Positions 28,441-36,789 of a stretch of DNA of 64,000 nucleotides are shown here, in pieces. This DNA comes from Paenibacillus qinlingensis (GTDB lineage: Bacteria; Bacillota; Bacilli; Paenibacillales; NBRC-103111). The notes beneath the pieces were generated by a model. That model was not told the DNA's origin, ran no database searches, and saw only the letters and a program-made list of their open reading frames with translations. Location of the stretch: contig NZ_JABMKY010000009.1 in assembly GCF_013204845.1 (NCBI RefSeq), positions 62,001 to 126,000 on the forward strand, written 5' to 3'. The first letter of the stretch is position 1. Every line of letters starts with the position of its first letter. A program made the translations under genes and the position numbers.

Positions 28441-28662
28441 GCTTCTACTGTTGCTATTTCTGCTACTTTCGCTCCCATGACTACATCTACTCCTTCAGCA
28501 ACTTCTACTACTTCTGCTACTTCTGCTACTTCTGCTACTTCTGCTACTACTGTTACTTCTTCTACTTCTTCTACTTCTTCTACTTCTTCTACTTCTGTTA
28601 CTACTGTTACTTTCGCTCCTACGACTACATCTACTCCTTCTGCAACTTCAACTACTACTGCG
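28441..28662. repeat. Low-complexity ACTTCT microsatellite inside a duplicated flank
   Basis: The core (about 28501-28595) is tandem 9-bp units, first ACTTCTGCT-like and then ACTTCTTCT-like. It is flanked by two copies of a roughly 47-bp segment (28465-28511 and 28609-28655) that begin ACTTTCGCTCC. The plus frame 28390-28719 is open and would give a Thr/Ser-rich peptide. It has no ribosome site or signal sequence, so I do not call it a gene. Confidence 0.75.
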
Positions 28663-28694
28663 GTTCCTGCCCCCCTTATGCATGCTGCGACACA

Positions 28695-28892
28695 AATTAA
28701 CTGGAAATTGTACAGCTAATATTGAGCAATCTCCTCGAAAATTTGATTTAGATGTAAAATATGTAGCTAATCCTCACCCGTAGGCCCATTTCGGTGAAAA
28801 TGAATGATATTAACTGTAGAATTTCCATCTAATCCTCAAATGAACAGAAAAACCTCAGAATTAACTGCAGGAAATCCATCTATTTATGCAAA
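28695..28892. repeat. Four degenerate copies of an AT-rich intergenic repeat
   Basis: Copies at about 28695-28736, 28745-28778, 28806-28840 and 28858-28892 share TTAACTG, a variable AT-rich part, and then TCTAATCCTC or GCTAATCCTC. They lie between the microsatellite and the terminator of the next minus-strand gene. Confidence 0.5.
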
Positions 28893-28940
28893 GCAATGAC
28901 GACATGCGCCTAATTGTCACGCTCCATCTGACAGGAACGA

Positions 28941-28970
28941 AAAAAGGAACCTCGCAAACGCGAGGCTCCT
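28941..28970 (-). terminator. Terminator of the importer 2 operon
   Basis: AGGAACCTCGC (28945-28955) pairs with GCGAGGCTCCT (28960-28970), with one mismatch, around AAAC. On the minus strand it is followed by a T-run, just past the stop at 28989. Confidence 0.85.
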
Positions 28971-28988
28971 CTTCTTTCCTTCTGCTAG

Positions 28989-30341
28989 CTACAGCTTTTT
29001 CCGGAGCACTAACCGAATCGTTCTTTTTTCTCCGGTCAGATTGAAGCGCAGAAAGACTAATTCATCTTTAATCACTTTCAACTCCACATCTCTTGAGCAA
29101 CTTTCGATTTCATAGTCACTTAGCTCGTCATCCCAATACGTTAGACCGAACGGCATCGGCTTCCAATTCCCGATCTCGTAAACGAGCTCGATGCGTTCAC
29201 TCGTTTTCTCGTACGTCGTTATAAATAACGGTGGAATCTTCTCCTCAAATTCATCTTGCATATCCCACTGACCGACATAATTGCGGACAAGCCGCGGTTT
29301 ACATTCCCCTTTGACGAATACCATCTGACACTGATTGTCATAGTAGAAGAACGTATCCGGCCAAGGCCCTGCAGCAACACCACCGAGCGTCATGGTATAG
29401 TCGTTGACTTCTGGCCGAATCGGCTTATCTTTAGTTAGCATATAGGACGGTGCAGTAATTGAGTTGCTTTCATGGTAGCTAGCGAGCGCCTTCGGCAAGG
29501 TTGTGAGTGTTACGCCACACTGTGCCACGTAGGCAAAGAATCGGTCGAGCATCCCTTCACAAGCTTCCACATGGGAAGCTGGAAACACTTGAAAGCGATC
29601 ACTGAACTCCATTTCATGTGCCTCTTGCTGTTGTAGAAAGAACACCTGCTCATTGTGATCCGTATTGGCCAAATATTCGTCAAACAGCATTTGCCAATAC
29701 GTAATCTCATCCCCCGTACATAGACCTGCACGCAGCACATCATTAGGGTCAGTCGAGTAAATAACAGGACTTCCTGTATGGTAGGACAAATGCAGATCCC
29801 GTGCTGTCCATTCACATGCCACGACTTTACCTTTGCCTGCATGTGGAATCTTATAGCGATGACTATCCACATACCAGGATCCCCAAGGGATCCCTTTATG
29901 TGTTATACCATCCCACCACACTTGCTCCCAGCAATAGCCCCACATGCCTTGAAAGTCCAGCTCCTCAAGCACTTCAATCACTTCATTGTAAATCTTTCCT
30001 CTCCCTGCAATCTTCGTTGTGGCCCAAGGAAAGGCTTCCTTCACAAGATTCCAATCGGCTTCCAGACGCGCTTTCAATGCATCCTTCGACATCCCCATAT
30101 CTTCCATAAAGAAAGGGCATTGCAGAATGATATCGTCGCCATAAGCCTCATGCCACTGCCGAATTTGCTCCCCCAGTACGGGGATTGAACCTCGGTTGAC
30201 GATCCATGTCACGGGTATCCCATGTGCATGGGCTAATCTTGCTGTTCGCTCCACACCTTCGACTGCGGTTCCATGTCCCCAAGGCGTATCGTAGTGGGAA
30301 GCATAGCTGACGAAGGTGTATATGAGGTTCTGGGGTTTCAA
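28989..30341 (-). CDS. Uncharacterised glycoside hydrolase/deacetylase-like barrel protein
   Basis: 450 residues from a TTG at 30341 after GAGGTG. It is cytoplasmic, with no signal peptide. The N-terminal region begins YTFVSYASHYDTPWG and has HAHGIPVTWIVNRGSIP. This is like the strand-helix pattern of the glycoside hydrolase/deacetylase (alpha/beta)7 barrel, where NodB-type enzymes have TFDD at this point. The NodB catalytic acids are not in their usual places, so it is not an ordinary deacetylase. The C-terminal 130 residues are beta-rich. It lies 22 bases after the binding-protein gene in the importer 2 operon, so it probably acts on the imported sugar. I cannot name its reaction. Confidence 0.6.
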   Translation of the reverse strand: MKPQNLIYTFVSYASHYDTPWGHGTAVEGVERTARLAHAHGIPVTWIVNRGSIPVLGEQIRQWHEAYGDDIILQCPFFMEDMGMSKDALKARLEADWNLVKEAFPWATTKIAGRGKIYNEVIEVLEELDFQGMWGYCWEQVWWDGITHKGIPWGSWYVDSHRYKIPHAGKGKVVACEWTARDLHLSYHTGSPVIYSTDPNDVLRAGLCTGDEITYWQMLFDEYLANTDHNEQVFFLQQQEAHEMEFSDRFQVFPASHVEACEGMLDRFFAYVAQCGVTLTTLPKALASYHESNSITAPSYMLTKDKPIRPEVNDYTMTLGGVAAGPWPDTFFYYDNQCQMVFVKGECKPRLVRNYVGQWDMQDEFEEKIPPLFITTYEKTSERIELVYEIGNWKPMPFGLTYWDDELSDYEIESCSRDVELKVIKDELVFLRFNLTGEKRTIRLVLRKKL

Positions 30342-30363
30342 CGTTAATCACCTCTAGCTCTTC

Positions 30364-31938
30364 CTATTTTTTGTTCTCTTTCCACCAGGCATCGATTTGC
30401 TTCTGAAGCTCTCCACTCACTTTTTCAAGTCCTGCTGCTTTCAGCTTCGTGTTACGCTCATCGATCAATTTCGAAGGATTCGGAACTGCCCCTGTACTAC
30501 TGACTTTATATTCATTAACAATTGTCGTTAATTGAGCAATTTCATTCTTCACATTCGTGTCATCAAAAACAAATCCAATTAACGGGAAGCGTTTCGCATC
30601 ATTGTTGAATTTTTTCCAGCTGTCATACAGATCGTCTGGTTGACCTGGTTTCATGTAGTTCAAGAATTGGTTACCCAGCACCCAGAATACTTGGCTATCA
30701 TAACCGGAATCTTTGATCGGTTCGATACGATTTGGACCGACTTTCTTGTAGTGTTTGCCTTCAATACCATTAACAAGAAGATTGATTACGTAAGGATCCG
30801 TATGAAGGTAGTTAAGGACCATCATCGCTCTCTCTGGGTTTTTCGATGTTCTGGAAATCGACAACATGGAACCTGTTGCCAAATCCGTCGTTACGATTGG
30901 CTCCTCAATCACGCGGGAAACCCAGTCATACGCGCCGTTGTCGGCAATCTTTAACTCGATATCTGAACCAGGTTTCCATACCGTGGATTGCACCCAAATC
31001 TTACCTTGCTTGCGGATCTCCCCAATATTTGTCGTAACAGTAGCTGCATCCGCATTGGTGTAGCCTTTTTCATAGTATTTACGGTATGTTTCTGCATCGG
31101 ACTTATTCAAATCAACAATATCTTGATCCAGCACAGTTTTGACCTTCATATCCGTTGACTTGTAATCCAAGAAGAACATCGGCATTTTAGCAGGAGTTGG
31201 CCCGATTGGACGATAATTCGATTTGGATTCATACATCATGAAGCTCGCGCCGTTTGAAGTCCCGCCAGCGACATAGTTATTGATGATGTCCGGATTGTCT
31301 TTTTTAATTTTTTCGAAATAAGGCTCCAAATCTTCTACTTTATTGATCTTATCGATCGGAATTTGATACTTGTCAATAATATCCTTACGGAACGTCCAGG
31401 CTTTCCCCTGTGTAATTTCTTTGTCCGTTGGAATCGCATACAACTTTCCTTTATAGCGTGGTGCTTCTAGATATAGCGGGTGAAGCATTTTTTTGGTTTC
31501 TGGCGCGAACTTATCGAGCAGCGTATCGAGATCCAAAAAGGCACCCTTCGTCACATTTGCTGAGAAATCCAGCCATGAAGCTGTGAAGACGAGATCCATT
31601 TTCTCACCCGTGTTCATCATCAACTCTGTTTTCTTCTTATAGTCGGCTGAAGCAATTGGCTGCAGGGAAACTGTTGTGTTAATTTTTTCTTTCAAATATT
31701 TATTCAATTCTTCCTGTACGAGTGCATCATCCTTCATCGGTTTGGCTTGATAAAGGAGAGAAACATCATAAGGCTCCAGTGTTGCTTTCGGACTTGCTGG
31801 AGCTGCTGAACTAGCAGCAGTCGCTGCTGGGCTTGCAGATGTACTTACTTTGTTATCACTGGAACACGCTGGCAGTACTGCGGTTAAACCTAGCGCTAGC
31901 GCCATTGGGGCTAGCATAACTGATTTTCTACGTTTCAT
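30364..31938 (-). CDS. Extracellular sugar-binding lipoprotein, LplA type (importer 2)
   Basis: 524 residues. The signal peptide ends in the lipobox VLPAC (Cys near 25). A Ser/Ala/Pro-rich linker (about 28-52) follows, then the LplA-type fold: VSLLYQAKPMKDDALVQEEL, KLYAIPTDKEITQGKAWTFR, and PERAMMVLNYLHTDPYV. ATG 31938 follows GGAGGGTCC. In this operon the order is LplB, LplC, LplA, with the binding protein third, unlike importers 1 and 3 where it comes first. The ligand is unknown. Confidence 0.93.
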   Translation of the reverse strand: MKRRKSVMLAPMALALGLTAVLPACSSDNKVSTSASPAATAASSAAPASPKATLEPYDVSLLYQAKPMKDDALVQEELNKYLKEKINTTVSLQPIASADYKKKTELMMNTGEKMDLVFTASWLDFSANVTKGAFLDLDTLLDKFAPETKKMLHPLYLEAPRYKGKLYAIPTDKEITQGKAWTFRKDIIDKYQIPIDKINKVEDLEPYFEKIKKDNPDIINNYVAGGTSNGASFMMYESKSNYRPIGPTPAKMPMFFLDYKSTDMKVKTVLDQDIVDLNKSDAETYRKYYEKGYTNADAATVTTNIGEIRKQGKIWVQSTVWKPGSDIELKIADNGAYDWVSRVIEEPIVTTDLATGSMLSISRTSKNPERAMMVLNYLHTDPYVINLLVNGIEGKHYKKVGPNRIEPIKDSGYDSQVFWVLGNQFLNYMKPGQPDDLYDSWKKFNNDAKRFPLIGFVFDDTNVKNEIAQLTTIVNEYKVSSTGAVPNPSKLIDERNTKLKAAGLEKVSGELQKQIDAWWKENKK

Positions 31939-32016
31939 TGTGGACCCTCCTGTATAGAATGTTATAGGAAACGACTGACGAAAGCGAGCAGCAATTCGCA
32001 GCCGGTATTACTGTGA

Positions 32017-32928
32017 TCAACCTTTGACGGCACCGACCGTCAAGCCTTTGACGAAGTATTTTTGAAAGAACGGGTAAACAATCAATATGGGTCCCATAGC
32101 AATAAAAGCTAAAGCCATTTGTAGTGACTCATTGGGCAAATTCTTAAGCAACTCTGGATTCTGAGCGGCTATCGTCAGATTCTCGCGGATATACTGCACA
32201 TCCTTCAGCACGCGCAACATGAGGAACTGTATGGGGTACATATGCTCCTTATTGATGAAGAGCAAAGCATTGAACCAATCGTTCCAATAATTAATCGTTG
32301 AGAATAAAGCCATCGTCGCGAGCACTGGAAGTGATAAGGGAAGTACAATACGTAAGAAGATCCGCAGCTCACCTGCTCCATCAATGCGCGCAGATTCGAT
32401 TAATGCGGGATGAATCGTCGACTGGAAAAAGGTGCGCATAATAATCACATTGAACGGAACAATTAAGAGCGGTAGAATCAAGGCCATATACGAATCTTTC
32501 AGATGAAGCGTCTGGGTGTAGATCATATAACGACTCACTATTCCGCCATTAAATAACATCGTGAAGAATAGAAAGAAAGTAAACACGTTACGATAAGGAT
32601 AATCCTTGCGAGATAAGGGATACGCGTATAAAGCCATCAGTAAGACGCTTAATAGGGTGCCTACGACGGTAATCCCAATAGAAACTTTGTAAGCATTTGC
32701 CATCGTCGTAAAATCTTTGAATACGGTCTCATATGCGATCAACGACCATTTCGAAGGAAAAAAACTGTATCCTTCATTAATCAAAGAATCATTATGTGTA
32801 ACGGATACAATGATGACGAGAATGACAGGTAGTAGGCAGGCTAGCGATAATACGATAAAAATGACATTAAGTATCGTCTCAGCCAGTGGGGAAATTCGAT
32901 TTTCCCTGCGATACGATTTGGAGACCAT
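32017..32928 (-). CDS. Sugar ABC transporter permease, LplC/YtcP type (importer 2)
   Basis: 303 residues from ATG 32928, which follows AGGAAGTGA at usual spacing; the GTG at 32937 lies within that site. Six membrane helices are visible. The EAA loop is ALIESARIDGAGELRIFLRI, and the C-terminus is PFFQKYFVKGLTVGAVKG, typical of LplC. It follows the LplB gene by 24 bases and precedes the binding-protein gene by 78 bases. Confidence 0.93.
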   Translation of the reverse strand: MVSKSYRRENRISPLAETILNVIFIVLSLACLLPVILVIIVSVTHNDSLINEGYSFFPSKWSLIAYETVFKDFTTMANAYKVSIGITVVGTLLSVLLMALYAYPLSRKDYPYRNVFTFFLFFTMLFNGGIVSRYMIYTQTLHLKDSYMALILPLLIVPFNVIIMRTFFQSTIHPALIESARIDGAGELRIFLRIVLPLSLPVLATMALFSTINYWNDWFNALLFINKEHMYPIQFLMLRVLKDVQYIRENLTIAAQNPELLKNLPNESLQMALAFIAMGPILIVYPFFQKYFVKGLTVGAVKG

Positions 32929-32952
32929 CCCATTCACTTCCTATCCAATCAA

Positions 32953-33927
32953 TTAAAATAAAGCTTGATCCGAATTTATTCTACGGACCGCTCCATTCGT
33001 CAAAAATACCATAATGAAGCCTAGAACCGACTGTACCATAGCTGCTGCCGAAGACATGCCGATATCATTCAGTTGCGTCAAAACACGGTATACATACGTA
33101 TCTACTGTATCGGTGGCTGGATATAAGACACCGGAATCCAACGGCACTTGGTAAAATAAGCCGAAATCTGAATTGAACACATGTCCCATATTCAGAATTG
33201 TAATGATAATGATAATTGGCATAATAGAAGGTAAAGTGATATGCAGCATCTGTTTCCACTTCGATGCCCCGTCAATGACTGCTGCTTCATAATACTCCGT
33301 ATCAATGCCGGCGATCGCTGCGATGTAGATAACGGCACCGATACCTACGCCTTTCCACGCGCTGACTACTGTAAGTATGAATGGCCAGTATTCCTTCACC
33401 ATGTACCAAGACACAGGTTCTTTGCCCAGCCATTCCAACACTGTGGAGTTAATGAAGCCATGAGTCGGGTGCAAGAACGCGTAGACGAGATAACTAATTA
33501 CTATCATGGATAAAAAATGAGGCATAATCAGGAAGGTCTGATAACTCTTGACCGCTATTCGACTCCGGAGCTCATTGAGTGCCAGGGCAATAGCCACGGA
33601 TAAAATCAAATTCACAATCATAAACGTCATGCTGTAGCCTACTGTATTTCGTACAATTCGCCACAGGGATCCATTATTGAATAGAAACGAGAAATTATCG
33701 AAGCCAATCCAAGGACTCCCCCAAATACCATCGACATAGTTGATTTTCTTGAAGGCAATGAATAGCCCGAACATCGGTAAATAATTATTAAGCAATAGCA
33801 CGAGGGCTGCAGGCACTAACATCAATGTCAGTGTTCTGAATTGCCAGAAGTTACGCCAAAACTTAACTCCCTTTGCGCGATATCGCGTCTGCCCTGCCTG
33901 TCGTGCAGGTGCGGCTGTCTCTCTCAC
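32953..33927 (-). CDS. Sugar ABC transporter permease, LplB type (importer 2)
   Basis: 324 residues from a GTG at 33927, preceded by AAAGGAG at 8 bases; the longer frame from 34032 has no ribosome site. Six membrane helices follow a basic N-terminus, with NNYLPMFGLFIAFKK near the first. The EAA loop is EYYEAAVIDGASKWKQMLHI. It is the first importer gene, downstream of the kinase gene (35052-36788), and is separated from it by the 52-bp repeat array. Confidence 0.92.
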   Translation of the reverse strand: MRETAAPARQAGQTRYRAKGVKFWRNFWQFRTLTLMLVPAALVLLLNNYLPMFGLFIAFKKINYVDGIWGSPWIGFDNFSFLFNNGSLWRIVRNTVGYSMTFMIVNLILSVAIALALNELRSRIAVKSYQTFLIMPHFLSMIVISYLVYAFLHPTHGFINSTVLEWLGKEPVSWYMVKEYWPFILTVVSAWKGVGIGAVIYIAAIAGIDTEYYEAAVIDGASKWKQMLHITLPSIMPIIIIITILNMGHVFNSDFGLFYQVPLDSGVLYPATDTVDTYVYRVLTQLNDIGMSSAAAMVQSVLGFIMVFLTNGAVRRINSDQALF

Positions 33928-34123
33928 TGCGTCCACTCCTTTCTCTGTTAAATCAAGTATAGTACACAGAAATATCCTTTTCGATGATGTATCCGCATAA
34001 GAACGTGATGAATACTCAGCAAGTACATCCATGGAATAATCACCACTGCGGCATGTAAAATATCACAGCGCCGCGCCCCCGGGCACGCTGCCCAACCTGA
34101 GAATAGGCGGTGTGCACCGCCGT

Positions 34124-34973
34124 TCGACCGGGATACTCCCCTTGCGCACAATATTTGTGCGCTAGCGTGCGACGGCCGACCAGGACACTTCCCTTGCGCA
34201 CAATATTTGTGCGCTAGCGTGCGACGGTCGACCGCGATTCTCCCCTTGCGCACAATATTTGTGCGCTAGCGCGCGACGGTCGACCAGGATACTCCCCTTG
34301 CGCACACTATTTGTGCGCTAGCGTGCGATGGTCGACCGCGATACTTCCCTTGCGCACACTATTTGTGCGCTAGCGTGCGATGGTCGACCGCGATACTTCC
34401 CTTGCGCACAGTATTTGTGCGCTAGCGTGCGATGGTCGACCGCGATACTCCCCTTGCGCACAGTATTTGTGCGCTAGCGTACGACGGTCGACCGCGATAC
34501 TTCCCTTGCGCACAATATTTGTGCGCTAGCGTGCGACGGCCGACCAGGACACTTCCCTTGCGCACACTATTTGTGCGCTAGCGTGCGACGGTCGACCTAG
34601 ACACTTCCCTTGCGCACACTATTTGTGCGCTAGCGTGCGACGGCCGACCCGGATACTCCCCTTGCGCACACTATTTGTGCGCTAGCGTGCGATGGTCGAC
34701 CGCGATACTCCCCTTACGCACAGTATTTGTGCGCTAGCGTGCGACGGTCGACCGCGATACTTCTCTTGCGCACAATATTTGTGCGCTAGCGTGCGATGGT
34801 CGACCGCGATACTCCCCTTGCGCACAGTATTTGTGCGCTAGCGTGCGACGGTCGACCGGGACACTTCCCTTGCGCACACTATTTGTGCGCTAGCGTGCGA
34901 CGGTCGACCGGGATACTCCCCTTGCGCACACTATTTGTGCGCTAGCGTGCGATGGTCGACCAGATACTTCTCT
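34124..34973. repeat. Tandem array of 16 palindrome-bearing 52-bp units
   Basis: Units start at 34142 and then every 52 bp exactly, to 34922. Each has the palindrome GCGCACANTATTTGTGCGC, then CTAGCGTGCGA, a GTCGAC or GCCGAC site, and a short variable tail. A partial unit tail precedes the first (34124-34141). The N base differs between copies (A, C or G), and some copies have single changes, for example TTACGCAC at 34714. It fills most of the 1124-bp gap between the kinase stop and the LplB start. I see no gene in it. Before the array (33928-34123) the sequence is GC-rich with degenerate repeat fragments. Confidence 0.95.
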
Positions 34974-35012
34974 AGCGCAGAAAGGAATTCTGTTCTGCAT
35001 TGTTCTTTTAAA

Positions 35013-35039
35013 CAAAAAAAATCCGGCCTTAGGCCGGAT
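35013..35039 (-). terminator. Terminator after the sensor kinase gene
   Basis: ATCCGGCC (35021-35028) pairs with GGCCGGAT (35032-35039) around TTA. On the minus strand it is followed by eight Ts. It would cut the kinase transcript before the repeat array. Confidence 0.9.
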
Positions 35040-35051
35040 CAGGATCTCACT

Positions 35052-36788
35052 TTATCCACTTGGATGAATCGGGATCGTAATGGTAGCAATGAGACCGCCA
35101 CCATCCCTTGGACGGTAGCTTAATCCATACGAATCCCCATAATGCAGCTGTATGCGTTGGTGAACATTGCGAATGCCATAGCCTTTGTCGTCCAATTCCC
35201 CGCTGACAATCATGCGAAGCTTATCGAGATTCACCGGAATGAATCCATTGTCTTCAACTAGGATATGAATCTCATCATCTATGCGTTTCAATCGAACCCA
35301 CAAATGGCCTTCGCCATCCATACTCTGAATGCCATGGAATATCGCGTTCTCCACAAGCGGTTGAATGATGACCTTGGGCATTTTGAAAGAATCCAGATCT
35401 TCATCAATGTCCCAGAACACTTCGAAATTACCTGGATAACGCTTCATTTGAAGGCGAATATAGGCACGAACATGCTCCAGTTCTTCACTGATCGGAATCA
35501 TGCTCTTCCCTTTGCTTAACCCAATGCGCAGCAGCTTCGATAAGTCTTTGACCATGCCGCCAACATCGTGATTGCCGCTTTCTAACGCATACCAGTAGAT
35601 CGAATCTAACGTATTGTAAAGCAGATGAGGCGTAATTTGAGAATGGAGCGTGTTCAACTCCTGTTCTTTCTGTTTGATTTTCATACCATAATTTTCTTCA
35701 ATGGATTCATTCAGCCTGCCCGTCATACGAATAAACGCCGTGTACAAAACGCCGAACTCATCCGATCGTGACCGCGATGACGGATCTCCAAAGTTAAAAG
35801 GCCTGCCCAGCTCATACACCCGCGTAAATGTGACTAACCGAGCCAATGGTTTAATGATATTACGAAGCAAATACAAAACGAACAGCAAAACTAAAACTAA
35901 ATAGATGGCAAGCATCACCATAATTAACTGTTGAAAGCTCGTTTGTTTACCCATTATTGAATCCAATGGAATCTTATAGATTAATCGTGTATTAAAGTTA
36001 AACTCATAGGAGAAGGCGTAGAGATATTTATGATTATTGGACTCCGAATAATAATAACCATTTGATTTATTACGAAGCGCTTCTGGTAACTCGGATAACT
36101 CCATCTCTGCCGAACCCGACTTCAAGAGTAGTTCGTCCCGGTCATCGTATAAAAAGACTCCTGCATGATCCGGAAGTTGTACCGAAACGAGATTTTTGGT
36201 CAATAAAACCTCCACTTTAGAAACAGCAAGAAAACCAATTAATTCGTCATATTTTTCTGGATTCAAAATACTTCGTGTAAACGTTACCGTTGGCTGTCCT
36301 GAACTCGACTTGGCTAGTCGAAGACTTCCAGCTCCTTTCTCTTCTTGGGTTTGTAAAGCCCATTCCGGATAAGCACTGCTGCTATCCAGATAAATAAGCC
36401 CTTGCTTTTTATAAAGAGCATTGACTGGAAAAGGTTGATTTCCTCGATTCCCCATATATAGTGCGTACTCCGTGCCATCCGATGACCAGCGATCCAGGAT
36501 CGTATCCGCTTCACTTAAAGCATTAATCGTCTCGATATGAGTCCAGAAGGCAAATTGTTTGGGGTTGCTGAAAAAATGATTATCCAAAAAAGTTACCGTT
36601 TTATCCCGGACCGAATACAACGTATTTTCAATCGTGGCGTGATTCTGCTTCACGAGCTGAAGCATCGTCTTCCCAACCTCATCCTTAATCGTAGCGGAAG
36701 TTCGAGAGAAGGAGATCCAGCCAACTATCAGAAACGGCCCGATGATGAACAAACAGAATGCCACAATGACTTTATATTGGAGCTTCAG
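35052..36788 (-). CDS. YesM-type sensor histidine kinase (importer 2 locus), non-canonical start
   Basis: About 579 residues. Membrane helices lie at about 7-30 and 268-290, with an extracytoplasmic sensor between them and HAMP after. The phospho-acceptor motif ITPHLLYNTLDSIYW has its His near 388; the usual INPHFLYN has N and F at two of these positions. A HATPase domain follows (PLVENAIFHG, VEDNGF). The ATG at 36902 lies deep in the regulator gene and lacks a ribosome site. AGGGGG just before the regulator stop places translation at CTG 36788 or ATT 36794, directly coupled to that stop (TAAACTG). A GTG at 36764 would cut into the first helix. The true start needs protein evidence. Confidence 0.85.
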   Translation of the reverse strand: MKLQYKVIVAFCLFIIGPFLIVGWISFSRTSATIKDEVGKTMLQLVKQNHATIENTLYSVRDKTVTFLDNHFFSNPKQFAFWTHIETINALSEADTILDRWSSDGTEYALYMGNRGNQPFPVNALYKKQGLIYLDSSSAYPEWALQTQEEKGAGSLRLAKSSSGQPTVTFTRSILNPEKYDELIGFLAVSKVEVLLTKNLVSVQLPDHAGVFLYDDRDELLLKSGSAEMELSELPEALRNKSNGYYYSESNNHKYLYAFSYEFNFNTRLIYKIPLDSIMGKQTSFQQLIMVMLAIYLVLVLLFVLYLLRNIIKPLARLVTFTRVYELGRPFNFGDPSSRSRSDEFGVLYTAFIRMTGRLNESIEENYGMKIKQKEQELNTLHSQITPHLLYNTLDSIYWYALESGNHDVGGMVKDLSKLLRIGLSKGKSMIPISEELEHVRAYIRLQMKRYPGNFEVFWDIDEDLDSFKMPKVIIQPLVENAIFHGIQSMDGEGHLWVRLKRIDDEIHILVEDNGFIPVNLDKLRMIVSGELDDKGYGIRNVHQRIQLHYGDSYGLSYRPRDGGGLIATITIPIHPSG

Positions 36789-36789
36789 T

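Noticed and set aside
28390-28719. Open frame encoding a Thr/Ser-rich peptide
   Set aside because: The frame is open only because of the 9-bp repeat; it has no ribosome site and no signal sequence.
28989-30341. A NodB polysaccharide deacetylase call
   Set aside because: The metal and catalytic motif positions of NodB enzymes could not be found, so only the wider superfamily is suggested.
33948-34253. Open frame of about 100 codons at the start of the 52-bp array
   Set aside because: It is made mostly of repeat sequence and overlaps the true upstream region of the LplB gene.
34124-34973. Possible CRISPR array
   Set aside because: The 52-bp units are nearly identical throughout, with no unique spacers, and no cas genes are near.
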